Shown: piece after piece, positions 35,972-45,972 of the stretch
How the letters are laid out: each line of letters starts with the position of its first letter
How positions within the stretch are numbered: the stretch's first letter is position 1
Assembly (NCBI GenBank): GCA_022760435.1
Contig: JALEFY010000014.1
Coordinates: 1-64,000, forward strand
DNA: 64,000 bases
Direction: 5' to 3'
DNA from: Neomegalonema sp.
GTDB taxonomy: Bacteria > Pseudomonadota > Alphaproteobacteria > Rhodobacterales > Rhodobacteraceae
Position numbers and translations under genes: made by a program
The notes under the pieces: generated by a model
Seen by the model: the letters and a program-made list of their open reading frames with translations, nothing else
Told to the model about the DNA's origin: nothing
The model's database searches: none

Positions 35972-37894
35972 ATGCAAAACGGTCCCTCTAAAGAGGAACA
36001 GAGAAACCTCATTATTGCCGGGGTGCTGAGCTTTCTGGTCATTGGCCTTTGGCAGATCTTCGTCGTTGGGCCGCAACAAGAAGCCATCGAGGCCGAGCGC
36101 CAGCTCGCCGCCGAGCGCGCGGCGCTTGAGGCACCCGCAACGCCCGCCCCGGGTGTGGAGGGCAGTGGCAGCAGCCCGGCGCTCGCAACACCGACGCAAG
36201 CCGCAGGCCCGCAAAGCCGCGAAGAGGCGCTGAGCAGCGGTGAGCGCGTACAGATCGAGACCCCGACCATCGCCGGCTCCTTGCAGCTCAAGGGCGGGCG
36301 GATCGACGATCTGCAATTGCACACCTATCGCGAGACCCTCGATCCCGAGAGCCCGGATGTCACCCTGCTCACCCCTTCGGGCACCAAGGGCGGCTATTAT
36401 GCCGATTTCGGCTGGGTGACCCGCGCGGCGCAGCCGACCCCGAGCCCGCAAACAATCTGGACGCGCGAGCGCGGCGAGGTTCTCTCCCCGAACTCGCCTG
36501 TCGTTCTGTCCTGGGACAATGGCCAGGGCCTGACCTTCCGCCGCGAAATCTCGGTCGATGACAAATACCTGTTCACGATCCGCCAATCGGTCGAGAACAA
36601 CACCGAAGAAGCGCTTTCGCTCACCGCCTATGGCCTCGTCGTGCGCGAGGGCACCCCGGAAACCACCGGCTTCTTCGTGCTGCATGAAGGGGCGGTTGGC
36701 GTCATCGGCGAAGAATTGCGCGAATTCTCCTATGATGACATCAGCGAATTCGAGTTCGAGCAGGCCGAACGTGGCAATGTCGAAAAACTGACCGCCAAAC
36801 CCGGCGATTGGCTTGGCTTTACCGACAAATACTGGATGACGGCGCTGGTCCCGGCCGGGGAGCAGGATTTCACCGCTGTTTTCAAATCCTCACAGAGCCA
36901 GTTCTATGGCCAGCTCTATCAGACCGATATCCGAGTGCCTGATGTCGCCGTCGCCCCCGGTCAACGCAGCGAGGTGGTGACGCAATTCTTCGCGGGTGCC
37001 AAGGAGCTCGCGACGATCCGCGATTACCAGTATATGTTCGATGGCCAGACCCCGCCCGCAGGGCTGGTCGGTAAGATCTCGGACTTCTTTTTCTATGACA
37101 GCAAGTCGCGCTTTATCGACAGTATCGACTGGGGCTGGTTCTTCTTCCTGACCAAGCCGATTTCCGAGCTGCTGCTGGCGATCAAGGGCCTGGTTGGCAA
37201 TATGGGCATCGCCATCATCCTGCTGACCGTGCTGTTCAAGCTGGTGCTGTTTCCGCTGGCGCATAAATCCTATGTGTCGATGTCGAAGCTGAAAAAGCTG
37301 CAACCGCAGGTCAAGGAGCTGCAAGAGCGCTTTGGCGAAGACAAGCTCGGCATGCAAAAGGCGATGATGGAGCTTTACAAGCGTGAGAAGGTGAACCCGG
37401 CTGCGGGCTGCTTGCCGATCCTGGTGCAAATCCCGATCTTCTTCTCGCTCTACAAGGTGCTGTTCGTCACCATCGAGACGCGCCATGCGCCATTCTTTGG
37501 CTGGATCCAGGATCTGTCGGCGCCCGACCCGAGCTCGATCCTCAACCTGTTTGGCCTGCTGCCCTTCGACGCGCCGGGACCGGGCTCGATCCTCGCGATC
37601 TTCTCGATCGGGGTGCTGCCGATCCTGATGGGCATCACCATGTGGATCCAGCAGATGCTGAACCCCGCACCCGCAGATCCGATGCAAGAGAAGATCTTCA
37701 TGATGCTGCCGATCCTGTTCACCTTCATGCTCGGCACGTTTGCGAGCGGGCTGGTTCTGTACTGGACGGCGAACAACCTGTTCACGATCATCCAGCAATA
37801 CACGATCATGCGCAGCCAGGGGGTCGAGGTTGATATCCTGGGCAATATGAAGCGCCAGCTTGGTCTGGCGCCCAAGGAGAGCGGGAGCACTTAA
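35972..37894 (+). CDS. yidC: membrane protein insertase YidC
   Basis: 640 residues. N-terminal anchor (about 11-31), a Ser/Ala/Gln-rich linker, the large periplasmic beta domain to about residue 375 and five C-terminal segments with the insertase core (G-N-M-G-I-A-I-I-L-L-T-V, P-A-A-G-C-L-P-I-L-V-Q-I-P-I-F-F-S-L-Y). Inserts and folds inner-membrane proteins alone or with SecYEG. Length normal for Gram-negatives. Ends the rpmH-yidC cluster. Confidence 0.97.
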   Translation: MQNGPSKEEQRNLIIAGVLSFLVIGLWQIFVVGPQQEAIEAERQLAAERAALEAPATPAPGVEGSGSSPALATPTQAAGPQSREEALSSGERVQIETPTIAGSLQLKGGRIDDLQLHTYRETLDPESPDVTLLTPSGTKGGYYADFGWVTRAAQPTPSPQTIWTRERGEVLSPNSPVVLSWDNGQGLTFRREISVDDKYLFTIRQSVENNTEEALSLTAYGLVVREGTPETTGFFVLHEGAVGVIGEELREFSYDDISEFEFEQAERGNVEKLTAKPGDWLGFTDKYWMTALVPAGEQDFTAVFKSSQSQFYGQLYQTDIRVPDVAVAPGQRSEVVTQFFAGAKELATIRDYQYMFDGQTPPAGLVGKISDFFFYDSKSRFIDSIDWGWFFFLTKPISELLLAIKGLVGNMGIAIILLTVLFKLVLFPLAHKSYVSMSKLKKLQPQVKELQERFGEDKLGMQKAMMELYKREKVNPAAGCLPILVQIPIFFSLYKVLFVTIETRHAPFFGWIQDLSAPDPSSILNLFGLLPFDAPGPGSILAIFSIGVLPILMGITMWIQQMLNPAPADPMQEKIFMMLPILFTFMLGTFASGLVLYWTANNLFTIIQQYTIMRSQGVEVDILGNMKRQLGLAPKESGST

Positions 37895-37938
37895 GCGCGT
37901 CTCTCTCCGCGCTCCGGCTTGCGTGAAAGCCGCCCTGT

Positions 37939-37963
37939 CGTCCTCGGGCTCGTCCCGAGGACG
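37939..37963. repeat. REP-like palindrome, copy 3
   Basis: Arms CGTCCTCGGG / CCCGAGGACG around CTCGT, 45 nt after the yidC stop and followed by CATTTTG; same core as the element at 3140. May double as the yidC transcription end. Confidence 0.7.
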
Positions 37964-38022
37964 CATTTTGCGTCTTCCCAGATCCCAATTCCCAGATCCA
38001 AGCGCTGCCTGGTGCATGGCTT

Positions 38023-38045
38023 CTCGGAACAAGTCCGAGGATGAC
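38023..38045. repeat. REP-like palindrome, copy 4 (partial)
   Basis: CTCGGA / TCCGAG around ACAAG followed by GATGACA, sharing the loop and the flanking GATGACA with the element at 3140. With copy 3 it forms a split pair in the yidC-ubiD gap (37895-38168). Confidence 0.6.
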
Positions 38046-38168
38046 ACAGCAAACTGGTGATCAGAGGCCAGCCCCCCTGCGGCGAGGTGGGGGTTTGCCA
38101 CGCCGCGGCTTCGGTTTATGTCGGGAGCCACGACCCGAAGCCTTCATCGCCGCGAAAGCCATCGCCCC

Positions 38169-39686
38169 ATGCCCTTTTCCTCCCTGCGCGATTTTCTCGA
38201 CCATCTCGAGGCCGACGGACAGCTTGTCCGCATCAAGGAGCCGGTCTCGCTCGATCGCGAGATCACCGAGATCCACCGCCGCACGCTCCATGCGGGCGGG
38301 CCGGTGCTGCTGTTCGAGAACCCGGTGCATGAGGATGGCCGACCGGCGCAGATGCCGGTGCTCGTCAATCTGTTCGGCACCGTCGAGCGGGTGGCGCGCG
38401 GGGTGACGCTCGATGGCAAGGAGCGCCGAAGCGCCGCCGATCTGCGCGAGGTTGGCGAGCTGCTGGCCTTCCTGCGCCAACCCGAGCCGCCGCAGGGTTT
38501 TCGGGAGGCGCTGGGCCTGCTGCCGCTTGCCAAGACCGTGATGCAGATGCGCCCCAAGGGAACCGGCGGGCTGCTGGGTGGCAAGCCGCCCTGTCAGGAA
38601 GTGGTGCTGCGCGGCGAGGAGGTGGATCTCGACCGTCTGCCGATCCAGACCTGCTGGCCCGATGAGGCCGGTCCGCTCGTCACCTGGCCGCTAGTGGTGA
38701 CCAAGGGGCCCTCGGGGCGCAAGGAAGACGGCTATAACCTTGGCATCTACCGCATGCAAAAGCTCGGCAAAAACAAGCTGATCATGCGCTGGCTCAAGCA
38801 TCGCGGCGGCGCGCAGCAGCATGCGCGCTGGGCGAAGGAAAAAACCGAGCCGCTGCCCGCCGCGGCGGTGATCGGCGCCGATCCGGGCACCATCCTCGCC
38901 GCGGTCACCCCGGTGCCGGACAATTTCTCCGAGTATCATTTCGCCGGGATCCTGCGCGGCAAGCCGGTGGAGCTGGCCGATTGCGTCTCGCAGCCACTGA
39001 AGGTACCGGCACAGGCCGAGATCGTGCTCGAGGGCACGGTTTCGCTCGATGAATATGCCGATGAGGGCCCGTTTGGCGATCACACCGGTTATTATAACTC
39101 GGTCGAGCGCTTCCCGGTCTTCACCGTCACCGCCATGACGATGCGGCGCGATCCGATGTATCTCTCGACCTATACCGGCCGCCCGCCCGATGAGCCCAGC
39201 ATCCTCGGCGAGGCTCTCAACGAGGTTTTCATCCCCCTGATCCAGCAGCAATTTCCGGAGATCGTGGATTTCTGGCTGCCGCCCGAGGGCTGCTCTTACC
39301 GGATCGCGGTGATCTCGATGAAGAAAGCCTATGCCGGTCATGCACGGCGGGTGATGATGGGCGCCTGGAGCTATCTGCGCCAGTTCATGTACACCAAATG
39401 GGTGATCGTGGTCGATGACACGATCAATGCGCGCGACTGGAATGATGTCTGGTGGGCGATCACCACCCGCATGGACCCGGCGCGCGACATCATGATGGTC
39501 GAGAATACCCCGATCGACTATCTCGACTTTGCCTCGCCGGTGAGCGGGCTGGGCTCGAAGATCGGGCTCGACGCCACCGACAAATGGCCCGGCGAGACCA
39601 CGCGCGAATGGGGCGAAGTGCTGGACATGGACGCCCAGACCAAGGCGAAGATCGACGCGATCTGGGGCAAGCTGGGGATCGACTGA
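38169..39686 (+). CDS. ubiD: UbiD-family prenylated-FMN decarboxylase
   Basis: 505 residues, standard UbiD length. [16 protein letters not shown] and [12 protein letters not shown] hold the prFMN/Mn site and the catalytic Glu of the E-R-E network. In ubiquinone synthesis it decarboxylates 3-polyprenyl-4-hydroxybenzoate. Start 38169 at M-P-F-S-S-L-R-D-F. The flavin prenyltransferase UbiX is not in the window. Paralogues decarboxylate other aromatic acids, but the sequence fits the ubiquinone type best. Confidence 0.92.
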   Translation: MPFSSLRDFLDHLEADGQLVRIKEPVSLDREITEIHRRTLHAGGPVLLFENPVHEDGRPAQMPVLVNLFGTVERVARGVTLDGKERRSAADLREVGELLAFLRQPEPPQGFREALGLLPLAKTVMQMRPKGTGGLLGGKPPCQEVVLRGEEVDLDRLPIQTCWPDEAGPLVTWPLVVTKGPSGRKEDGYNLGIYRMQKLGKNKLIMRWLKHRGGAQQHARWAKEKTEPLPAAAVIGADPGTILAAVTPVPDNFSEYHFAGILRGKPVELADCVSQPLKVPAQAEIVLEGTVSLDEYADEGPFGDHTGYYNSVERFPVFTVTAMTMRRDPMYLSTYTGRPPDEPSILGEALNEVFIPLIQQQFPEIVDFWLPPEGCSYRIAVISMKKAYAGHARRVMMGAWSYLRQFMYTKWVIVVDDTINARDWNDVWWAITTRMDPARDIMMVENTPIDYLDFASPVSGLGSKIGLDATDKWPGETTREWGEVLDMDAQTKAKIDAIWGKLGID

Positions 39687-39964
39687 TCCCCGGACCTGAT
39701 CCCCGGGCCTGGGCGCAGTTCCAGGCAGAGTTCCAGGCTAAATTCCAGGCCAAGCCCGCCACCGGGACCAGGCCCTATTGGCGCCCCCTCTACCTTACGC
39801 AATGTAATAGCCACCCCTGTACTAATGACGTGCTCTTATATCCATCGCTGTATATATAAACCCGCAATATTTGGCCGCTTTTTACTACCCTATTGACCGT
39901 GGTCAATTTTGCGCTTCGGGAACGGTGCCAGCATACTCCATCCTCATTTCACCGGAGCGCTGTC
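39687..39964. promoter_or_regulatory. AT-rich upstream region of the RTX gene
   Basis: Starts with three imperfect GCA/TTCCAGGC direct repeats (39715-39750) and then turns AT-rich (39790-39905) with several TATATA-like words around 39850, in contrast to the GC-rich surroundings. Likely promoter of the RTX gene. TTGACCGTGGTCAA at 39892-39905 is a perfect palindrome and a possible operator. Confidence 0.45.
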
Positions 39965-42900
39965 ATGACCCTGCAAAACGCGTTCAGTCTTGTTCCCGAT
40001 AGTATTGACGCCAGCCTCAGCCTCGATGCGGCGCCATTTGCAGCCGATCTTGCGCTCGAGACTTTTGAATACACGCCCTTCGACGCCACGCTCGGGCCGA
40101 TCGAGATGCGTGTCACGCGCGGCGATCAGGTCGCGGTGCTGACCCCGGTCTCCAAAGACCATCTATACGACAGCGCGACCTTGCAGGCTCTGGCCGACGC
40201 GCTCAGCGAGGGATGGGATTTCTATGCGGAGTTTACGGGCCAGGAGCCGATCCTTTGGCATCTGACCAATATTGACGGTCTTGGCACCTTTGCCGAAGTT
40301 CCCGATACTTGTGGCTATGCCTGCGGCTATCTCGGTTTTACCGGTATCGAGGCGCATGAGGACTGGTTCCAGACGGAGACCCATGACGTCATCCGCGATC
40401 AGGGCGTGTATCCGCATTATCTCTTCTATGAGCTTGGCCGCAATTTCTGGTTCTATGGCGACCAACTCGGTGTCATCGCAGATGGCGGCTCGGATGTTGC
40501 GACCATGTATGCGGTCGCCAATCGCTATCTGGCGATGGAGGCGAATAACATCCCCGGTTGGGACGGCTATAGCGAGGGGCTGGGCTTTGAGGTCTTCCGT
40601 CAGGCGCTGATGGAGGACGCGTTCGGTCTCTATCTGGACGATCCGACGCTGAACTGGTCGAATACTGTCGCGATCGATGCCCCCGCGGCCAGTTCCTACG
40701 GTCTCGACTGGCTGACCTCGGAAATGCATCTGGCCGCCCTCTTCACCCGGATCTACGAAGATTTCGGCAAAGATGCTTATGGCGCCTTCTGGCAGTATAT
40801 CGGCAACGCGCCGGAGAGCACGAGCTTTGAGGAAGCGACAGATCTGATGCTCGAGGCCGCGCAGGCCGCGACCGGGGTCGATTACGGCTATGTGCTCAAG
40901 GAGGGCGGCGAGAGCTTCGTCATTGGTACCAGCGATGATGATGACCTCACCCTGTCAGACGGCGCAAATCGGGTGGCGCTGGGCTTTAGTGGCAGCGATG
41001 AGATCACTGGCGGCACCGGCGACGATCTGCTCTTCGGAGGCAAGGGAGACGATACCCTCGTCGGCGGCGGCGGAGCCGATACGCTGGTTGGCGGCAGCGG
41101 TTATGACACGATGACCGGCGGCAGCGGCGATGACATCATCCATGGCGGCGATGGCGGGATTGATCTGGCGGTCTATTCGGGCGATGTCTCCGAATACGAT
41201 TTCGTTTATGACTACGCCGCTCAGGCCATGACCATCACCCATAGCCGAGGCAGCGGCGCCGATGGCACCGACACCCTGAGCGACGTCGAATGGGCGAGCT
41301 TCGAGCGCCCCTATCACATCCGCATCACCGACGCCTATGGCTGGAACAATGCCGAGCATCAGGCCTATGACCTGACGGCCTATGAAGGGGTTGCGCTGTC
41401 GGACATTGCCGGTCTCGCGCATATGGACTCGAGCAATCGCTTCGACGATGTCGATATCTTCGATGACGACTGGTACGCGCTCTCCTTCGATGAGAGCGGC
41501 AGACTGGTGCTCGATTTCATCCACAGCAATGACGAGGGCGAGCCGACCCCGACGCTCTATGATGCGAACGGCACCGTGATCCCTTGGTCCGAGCGAATCG
41601 AGACCAGCGACGAGCAGCGCGCCTGGGGCCTGCAATGGGTGTTCGAGGACGTGGCGGCCGGGGATTATCTGGTCCGACTGCGCACCGGCACCGAAGGTGA
41701 AAGCGTCACCTATGACATGACCTGGGACTTTGAGGGCGACGGCACGACGCCGCCGGGCGGCACCTTCTTTTTCGAGAGCTTCGAGACCGATGGGCTTGGC
41801 ACCCGCTACAGCGCGCGCGACAGCTTCCGGGCGAGCGCGGATGATTACTTCACCCGCAGCGATGGCTCGGATATCGACACGGCGAGCAGCTATGGCGGGC
41901 TCGATGGCACCTATTTGTGGGCGGCCGAGGATACCGATGGCGGGGCCAATGGCGATGATGTGCAGATCCTCTCCTTCGAGGATATCGACATCGCCGGGCG
42001 CAGCGATATCCGCTTCGAGGGCCTGTTCGGCGCCACTGGCGGGATGCAGTTCGACAGCTCCGATTATCTGGCGGTGCTCTACCGGATTGATGACGGCGCC
42101 TGGCAGACCGGGCTCGTGTTCCGCTCGGAGGGGAGCAGCAACCAGTATATGGCCGCCGTCACCGATCTGGTGTTCGAGAGCGGGGTGAGCTCGGCGCAAG
42201 CGGCGCTCGAGATGATGGATGCCGATGGGCGGGTCAATGAGGTGATCGCACGCTACGGCGACCCGGCGGCGCGGCTCGATGGCGGGCTCAGTGCATTTGG
42301 CTTCGATATCGGTGCGGGCTCGAGCCTCGATCTGATCATCGCGGCGCATGTCGAGGGCAATCACGAAGAGATCGCCCTCGATGCGCTGCGCCTGACCAGC
42401 GGCGGCGAGGCGCAAGGCGTGGTGCAAAACATCACCACCGGCACCTTTTACGACAGCATCGCCGCAGCGGTGGCAGCGGCCAGTGATGGCGATGATATCG
42501 CGGTGCTGCCCGGCTACGATCTGGCCTCGGAAGACGTGGTGGTCACGGCCAATTTCCTGACCATCGACCTGCCTGCGGGGATCAACCCGCCGAGCTTCTC
42601 GATGGAGATGGGCACGCTCTATCAGGCGACCCTGGTGCTCACCGGCGAGGGGGCGGGCAATATCAGCGCGGCCAACTCTCCGGCCACGCTCAATGTGCTG
42701 TTCGGCAATGACGGCGACAACATCTTGATCGCCAATGCCGATGAGGGCGCGCTGGATGCCAACCTGCTGCGCGGGGCCGGCGGCGATGATACCCTGATCG
42801 GCAATGGCGGCGCGGTTGATCCGGCGCTGGCGCAATATTCCGGGCTGATCGACGAGTACGACATCTCCTATGATATCGCGAGCGCGACCTACACCATCAC

Positions 42901-44941
42901 CCATGCGCGCGGCAGCATGGCCGATGGCACCGATACCTGGCACGGGATCGGCGGCGCGAGCTTTGCCGATTATGATGGCGATGTGTATCTCGACATCGGC
43001 TACGGGCTTTATGGCTTCAACGACACGCGGCGCAACGCCTTCGACCTCTCGGCCTATGAGGGCGTGTCGATGGTGGATATCAACGGGCTCGACACCCTGC
43101 ACAGCACCGAGACCGGCTTTGGCACCTTGATGGATGAGGACTGGTTCCGCATCGATCTCGCCGCGCCGTCCGATCTCACCGTGAGCTTCACGAGCGATAA
43201 TCCCGATGCGGAGCTGCGCGCCCGGATCTATGACGATGCGCAGAATTTCCTCGGCTATGAGGGGACACTGAGCGGGCTGGAAGCGGGGAGCTACTACGTG
43301 AAGATGACCCCCGGCGTGGTCTATGAATATGTCAATTACGACCTGACCTGGCGCGCCGAGCCGGTTGGGGGCCTGCCGGTGACCAATACCGATACCGGTG
43401 AGAGCTTCGCGACCATCGCTGCGGCGGTAGCGGCGGCCGCCGCCGGGCAAGGCATCGTGGTCTCGCCAAGCTATGCCGAGACTGCGGAGACGGTGACGGT
43501 GACCGTGGCCGATCTCAGTGTCGAGATCCCGGACGGGGTCTCGAAGCCCACCTTCCTGCTCGACATGACCGGGGACTTCACTTTGCTCGGGGCCGGGGAT
43601 GCGGACGTGACCCGCACGGGCGGCGCTGGCGATCTGCCGAGCATCCAGGGCAATGACGGCGACAACACGCTCACGGGCAATTTCGGCGATGACGAATTGC
43701 GCGGCGGCGGCGGCGATGACCTGCTCGCCGGTGAGGGCGGAGACAACCGTGTCCGGTACGACAATCCCGAGAACGAATACGACATCACCTATGATGCGAG
43801 CTTGGGCCTGTTCACCGTCACCCATGCGCGCGGCGATGCCAGCGACGGGGTGGACACCTTGCGCGATATCGACGGGATCACTTTCTCGGACGGGATCGGC
43901 CAGGCCATCCATCTGGTCATCAACGATCCCTATGGCTGGACCGGCAGCCGCAATGCCGCGGTCGATCTGACGGCGTATGAGGGCGTGGCGCTCTCGGCGA
44001 TCGAGGGCACGGCGGTGGTCTCCAAGATCCCCAATGACTGGTGGCCGCTCAAGGATTTCGACTGGTACCGCATGGATCTGGGCGCGCAGAGCAACACGCT
44101 CGAGATCCTGCTCGATCCGCTGACCGAGGATGACCGGATCCGCTATGACCTGCGCGATGCGCAGGGCGCCATCTTGCAAAGCTGGTTCGATGAGCGGCCC
44201 TTCGATGCCGGATGGCCCCCGACCCCGGTCAGTGTCGCGGGGCTGGCGGCGGGGACCTATTACCTCACCGTTTCCGCCTCGAGCGATACCGGCGGCATCG
44301 CCTATGATCTGAGCTGGAGCGCCGAGAGTGGGACCAGCACCGGCACCGATCCGCTCATCCCGGTGATCGCGCCGGATGATCCACGGATCATCGCCGGTTT
44401 GCTGGGCGATGAGGGCGACAATATCCTCTATGGCACCGAGGCGGGTGAAAAGCTCGATGGCAAAGAGGGTGCTGACATCCTGTTCGGCGCGGGCGGCGAT
44501 GACACGCTGCGCGGGCGCACGGGCGATGATACCCTGGTCGGCGGCGGCGGCGCCGATGAGCTGGTCGGGGATGAAGGCGCGGATCTGCTCTTCGGGCAGG
44601 CGGGCGATGACAAGCTGAAGGGCCGCGAGGATGACGACATCCTCACCGGCGGCGCGGGCGATGATCGGCTCGAGGGCGGGGCCGGGGCGGATATCTTCCG
44701 CTATCTGACCAGCGACGGCGCGCAGGCCGACCGGATCGAGGATTTCAGCCTGAGCGATGGCGACCGGCTCGACCTGTCCGATTTCGACCTGCATTCGGCA
44801 GCTGACGCGCTGGCGGGCTCGGTGCAGGCGGGCGATCACCTGTTCCTGGCGCTCGACAATGGCGATGGCACCACCACCCGGATCGAGCTGCGCGATACCC
44901 TGGCAAGCGCGCTCGGGGATGACGACTTCATCTTCGGCTAG
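39965..44941 (+). CDS. large RTX-type calcium-binding secreted protein
   Basis: 1,658 residues, no Sec signal; expected type I secretion by the C-terminal signal. Residues ~60-300 look like a gluzincin-type metalloprotease fold in which the zinc motif position reads F-Y-E-L-G-R-N-F (154-161), lacking both His, so protease activity is doubtful. RTX blocks (G-G-x-G-x-D-x-L) at DNA 40920-41160, 42700-42800, 43650-43745 and 44405-44700 bind Ca in a beta-roll. Three copies of a PPC-like module (each starting ...A-Y-G-W/ Y-G-L-Y-G...D-L-(T/S)-A-Y-E-G-V) lie between. C-terminal I-E-D-F-S-L-S-D-G-D-R-L-D-L-S-D-F is the usual type I tail. No ABC/MFP secretion genes are near. Confidence 0.85.
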   Translation: MTLQNAFSLVPDSIDASLSLDAAPFAADLALETFEYTPFDATLGPIEMRVTRGDQVAVLTPVSKDHLYDSATLQALADALSEGWDFYAEFTGQEPILWHLTNIDGLGTFAEVPDTCGYACGYLGFTGIEAHEDWFQTETHDVIRDQGVYPHYLFYELGRNFWFYGDQLGVIADGGSDVATMYAVANRYLAMEANNIPGWDGYSEGLGFEVFRQALMEDAFGLYLDDPTLNWSNTVAIDAPAASSYGLDWLTSEMHLAALFTRIYEDFGKDAYGAFWQYIGNAPESTSFEEATDLMLEAAQAATGVDYGYVLKEGGESFVIGTSDDDDLTLSDGANRVALGFSGSDEITGGTGDDLLFGGKGDDTLVGGGGADTLVGGSGYDTMTGGSGDDIIHGGDGGIDLAVYSGDVSEYDFVYDYAAQAMTITHSRGSGADGTDTLSDVEWASFERPYHIRITDAYGWNNAEHQAYDLTAYEGVALSDIAGLAHMDSSNRFDDVDIFDDDWYALSFDESGRLVLDFIHSNDEGEPTPTLYDANGTVIPWSERIETSDEQRAWGLQWVFEDVAAGDYLVRLRTGTEGESVTYDMTWDFEGDGTTPPGGTFFFESFETDGLGTRYSARDSFRASADDYFTRSDGSDIDTASSYGGLDGTYLWAAEDTDGGANGDDVQILSFEDIDIAGRSDIRFEGLFGATGGMQFDSSDYLAVLYRIDDGAWQTGLVFRSEGSSNQYMAAVTDLVFESGVSSAQAALEMMDADGRVNEVIARYGDPAARLDGGLSAFGFDIGAGSSLDLIIAAHVEGNHEEIALDALRLTSGGEAQGVVQNITTGTFYDSIAAAVAAASDGDDIAVLPGYDLASEDVVVTANFLTIDLPAGINPPSFSMEMGTLYQATLVLTGEGAGNISAANSPATLNVLFGNDGDNILIANADEGALDANLLRGAGGDDTLIGNGGAVDPALAQYSGLIDEYDISYDIASATYTITHARGSMADGTDTWHGIGGASFADYDGDVYLDIGYGLYGFNDTRRNAFDLSAYEGVSMVDINGLDTLHSTETGFGTLMDEDWFRIDLAAPSDLTVSFTSDNPDAELRARIYDDAQNFLGYEGTLSGLEAGSYYVKMTPGVVYEYVNYDLTWRAEPVGGLPVTNTDTGESFATIAAAVAAAAAGQGIVVSPSYAETAETVTVTVADLSVEIPDGVSKPTFLLDMTGDFTLLGAGDADVTRTGGAGDLPSIQGNDGDNTLTGNFGDDELRGGGGDDLLAGEGGDNRVRYDNPENEYDITYDASLGLFTVTHARGDASDGVDTLRDIDGITFSDGIGQAIHLVINDPYGWTGSRNAAVDLTAYEGVALSAIEGTAVVSKIPNDWWPLKDFDWYRMDLGAQSNTLEILLDPLTEDDRIRYDLRDAQGAILQSWFDERPFDAGWPPTPVSVAGLAAGTYYLTVSASSDTGGIAYDLSWSAESGTSTGTDPLIPVIAPDDPRIIAGLLGDEGDNILYGTEAGEKLDGKEGADILFGAGGDDTLRGRTGDDTLVGGGGADELVGDEGADLLFGQAGDDKLKGREDDDILTGGAGDDRLEGGAGADIFRYLTSDGAQADRIEDFSLSDGDRLDLSDFDLHSAADALAGSVQAGDHLFLALDNGDGTTTRIELRDTLASALGDDDFIFG

Positions 44942-44995
44942 CCGCCCTCCCCCGGCGCGGAAGGCCGCGACTGCGCCGGGCACCTCCCCCGAGAT

Positions 44996-45512
44996 CGGTT
45001 CATCCCCGCGGGTGCGGGGAACACGTTCGCCCGGCGCTTGTCCAGATATTCAGATGCGGTTCATCCCCGCGGGTGCGGGGAACACTTCGTTCACGTCGCC
45101 GCCCTGCTGGCATTTTTCGGTTCATCCCCGCGGGTGCGGGGAACACGAAGCCGGACCAGATCCGCGCTTGCTGGCGCACGGTTCATCCCCGCGGGTGCGG
45201 GGAACACAGCTGCGCCAGCTCCAGAAGCGCCCAATTCAACGGTTCATCCCCGCGGGTGCGGGGAACACAGGGCATCGCACAAATTGATCGTGATCGTCGT
45301 CGGTTCATCCCCGCGGGTGCGGGGAACACTCGTGCCGATTGATGATCGGCGAGGCGGATGACGGTTCATCCCCGCGGGTGCGGGGAACACGCGGTCTGTG
45401 TCATGGACTCGGCGGACTGGACCGGTTCATCCCCGCGGGTGCGGGGAACACGTGCCAACGGGCTTGACGCTCTTCTGGTTGAACGGTTCATCCCCGCGGG
45501 TGCGGGGAACAC
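44996..45512 (-). CRISPR. type I-E CRISPR array, 9 repeats, 8 spacers
   Basis: Nine identical 29-bp repeats start every 61 bp (44996, 45057, 45118, 45179, 45240, 45301, 45362, 45423, 45484); all eight spacers are exactly 32 bp. In the transcribed (minus) direction the repeat begins GTGTTCCCCGC and ends GGGGATGAACCG, with a 6-bp GC stem, matching the type I-E class. cas2 lies 160 bp upstream of the first (rightmost) repeat, so new spacers enter at 45452-45483. Even the leader-distal repeat is perfect, unlike the frayed terminal repeat of many arrays. Confidence 0.98.
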
Positions 45513-45672
45513 TCTTCCTGGAAGCGGTTGAATGCGTTGGTGATTCTCGATGTCAAAGAGCGCACCACCGATTTCGCCCGTTTTGGTGGGATTGGTCAAG
45601 GGTTAAACTCACCCTACCCGGAGACCTTCTGGACGCTGGCAAGGGGCAGCCAGGGAGTAGAAGGCAGCGCCG
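45513..45672 (-). promoter_or_regulatory. CRISPR leader
   Basis: 160-bp non-coding segment between the cas2 stop and the first repeat, at the correct side for transcription of the array leftward and spacer acquisition. No convincing IHF site was found by eye. Confidence 0.75.
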
Positions 45673-45972
45673 TCACTTCGCCCGTTGATCGACTTCCGGC
45701 GGATCGAAGGCAACGAGCTTCAGGCCATCGAAATCGACCGGACGACGGCGGTTCTTCCCGATGGTTTCAAAGTCGAAACCGGCATCATTGGGCGCCGCCC
45801 AGGCGATCACCGCATCACCCTCGCCAATCATATCGGTGACCTGCCGCCAGATCATTTCACGCACCTTGCGCGAGTAGTTGCCGATATAAACGCCAGGGCG
45901 GATCTCCAGCAGCCACACCGCCAGACGGCCGCGCAACCTTGGCGGCGCGTTGGTCACCACCACGATCATCAT
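45673..45972 (-). CDS. cas2: CRISPR adaptation protein Cas2 (type I-E)
   Basis: 99 residues. M-M-I-V-V-V-T-N-A-P-P-R-L-R-G-R-L-A-V-W-L-L-E-I-R-P-G-V-Y-I-G is the type I-E Cas2 sequence. Forms the integration complex with Cas1. Starts in an ATGATGA overlap with the cas1 stop. Confidence 0.97.
   Translation of the reverse strand: MMIVVVTNAPPRLRGRLAVWLLEIRPGVYIGNYSRKVREMIWRQVTDMIGEGDAVIAWAAPNDAGFDFETIGKNRRRPVDFDGLKLVAFDPPEVDQRAK

Noticed and set aside
40955-44983. 1,342-codon open frame on the minus strand opposite the RTX gene
   Set aside because: Arises from GC-rich codon bias of the RTX gene on the other strand; sequence has no family resemblance.
44996-45512. Plus-strand open frames through the array coding repeated F-I-P-A-G-A-G-N-T and S-S-P-R-V-R-G-T peptides
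   Set aside because: They are translations of the CRISPR repeats; the 61-bp period shifts the frame at each unit, and no ribosome site or domain supports a protein.
45513-45672. IHF site in the CRISPR leader
   Set aside because: AATCACCAACGCATT resembles the core but misses required positions.
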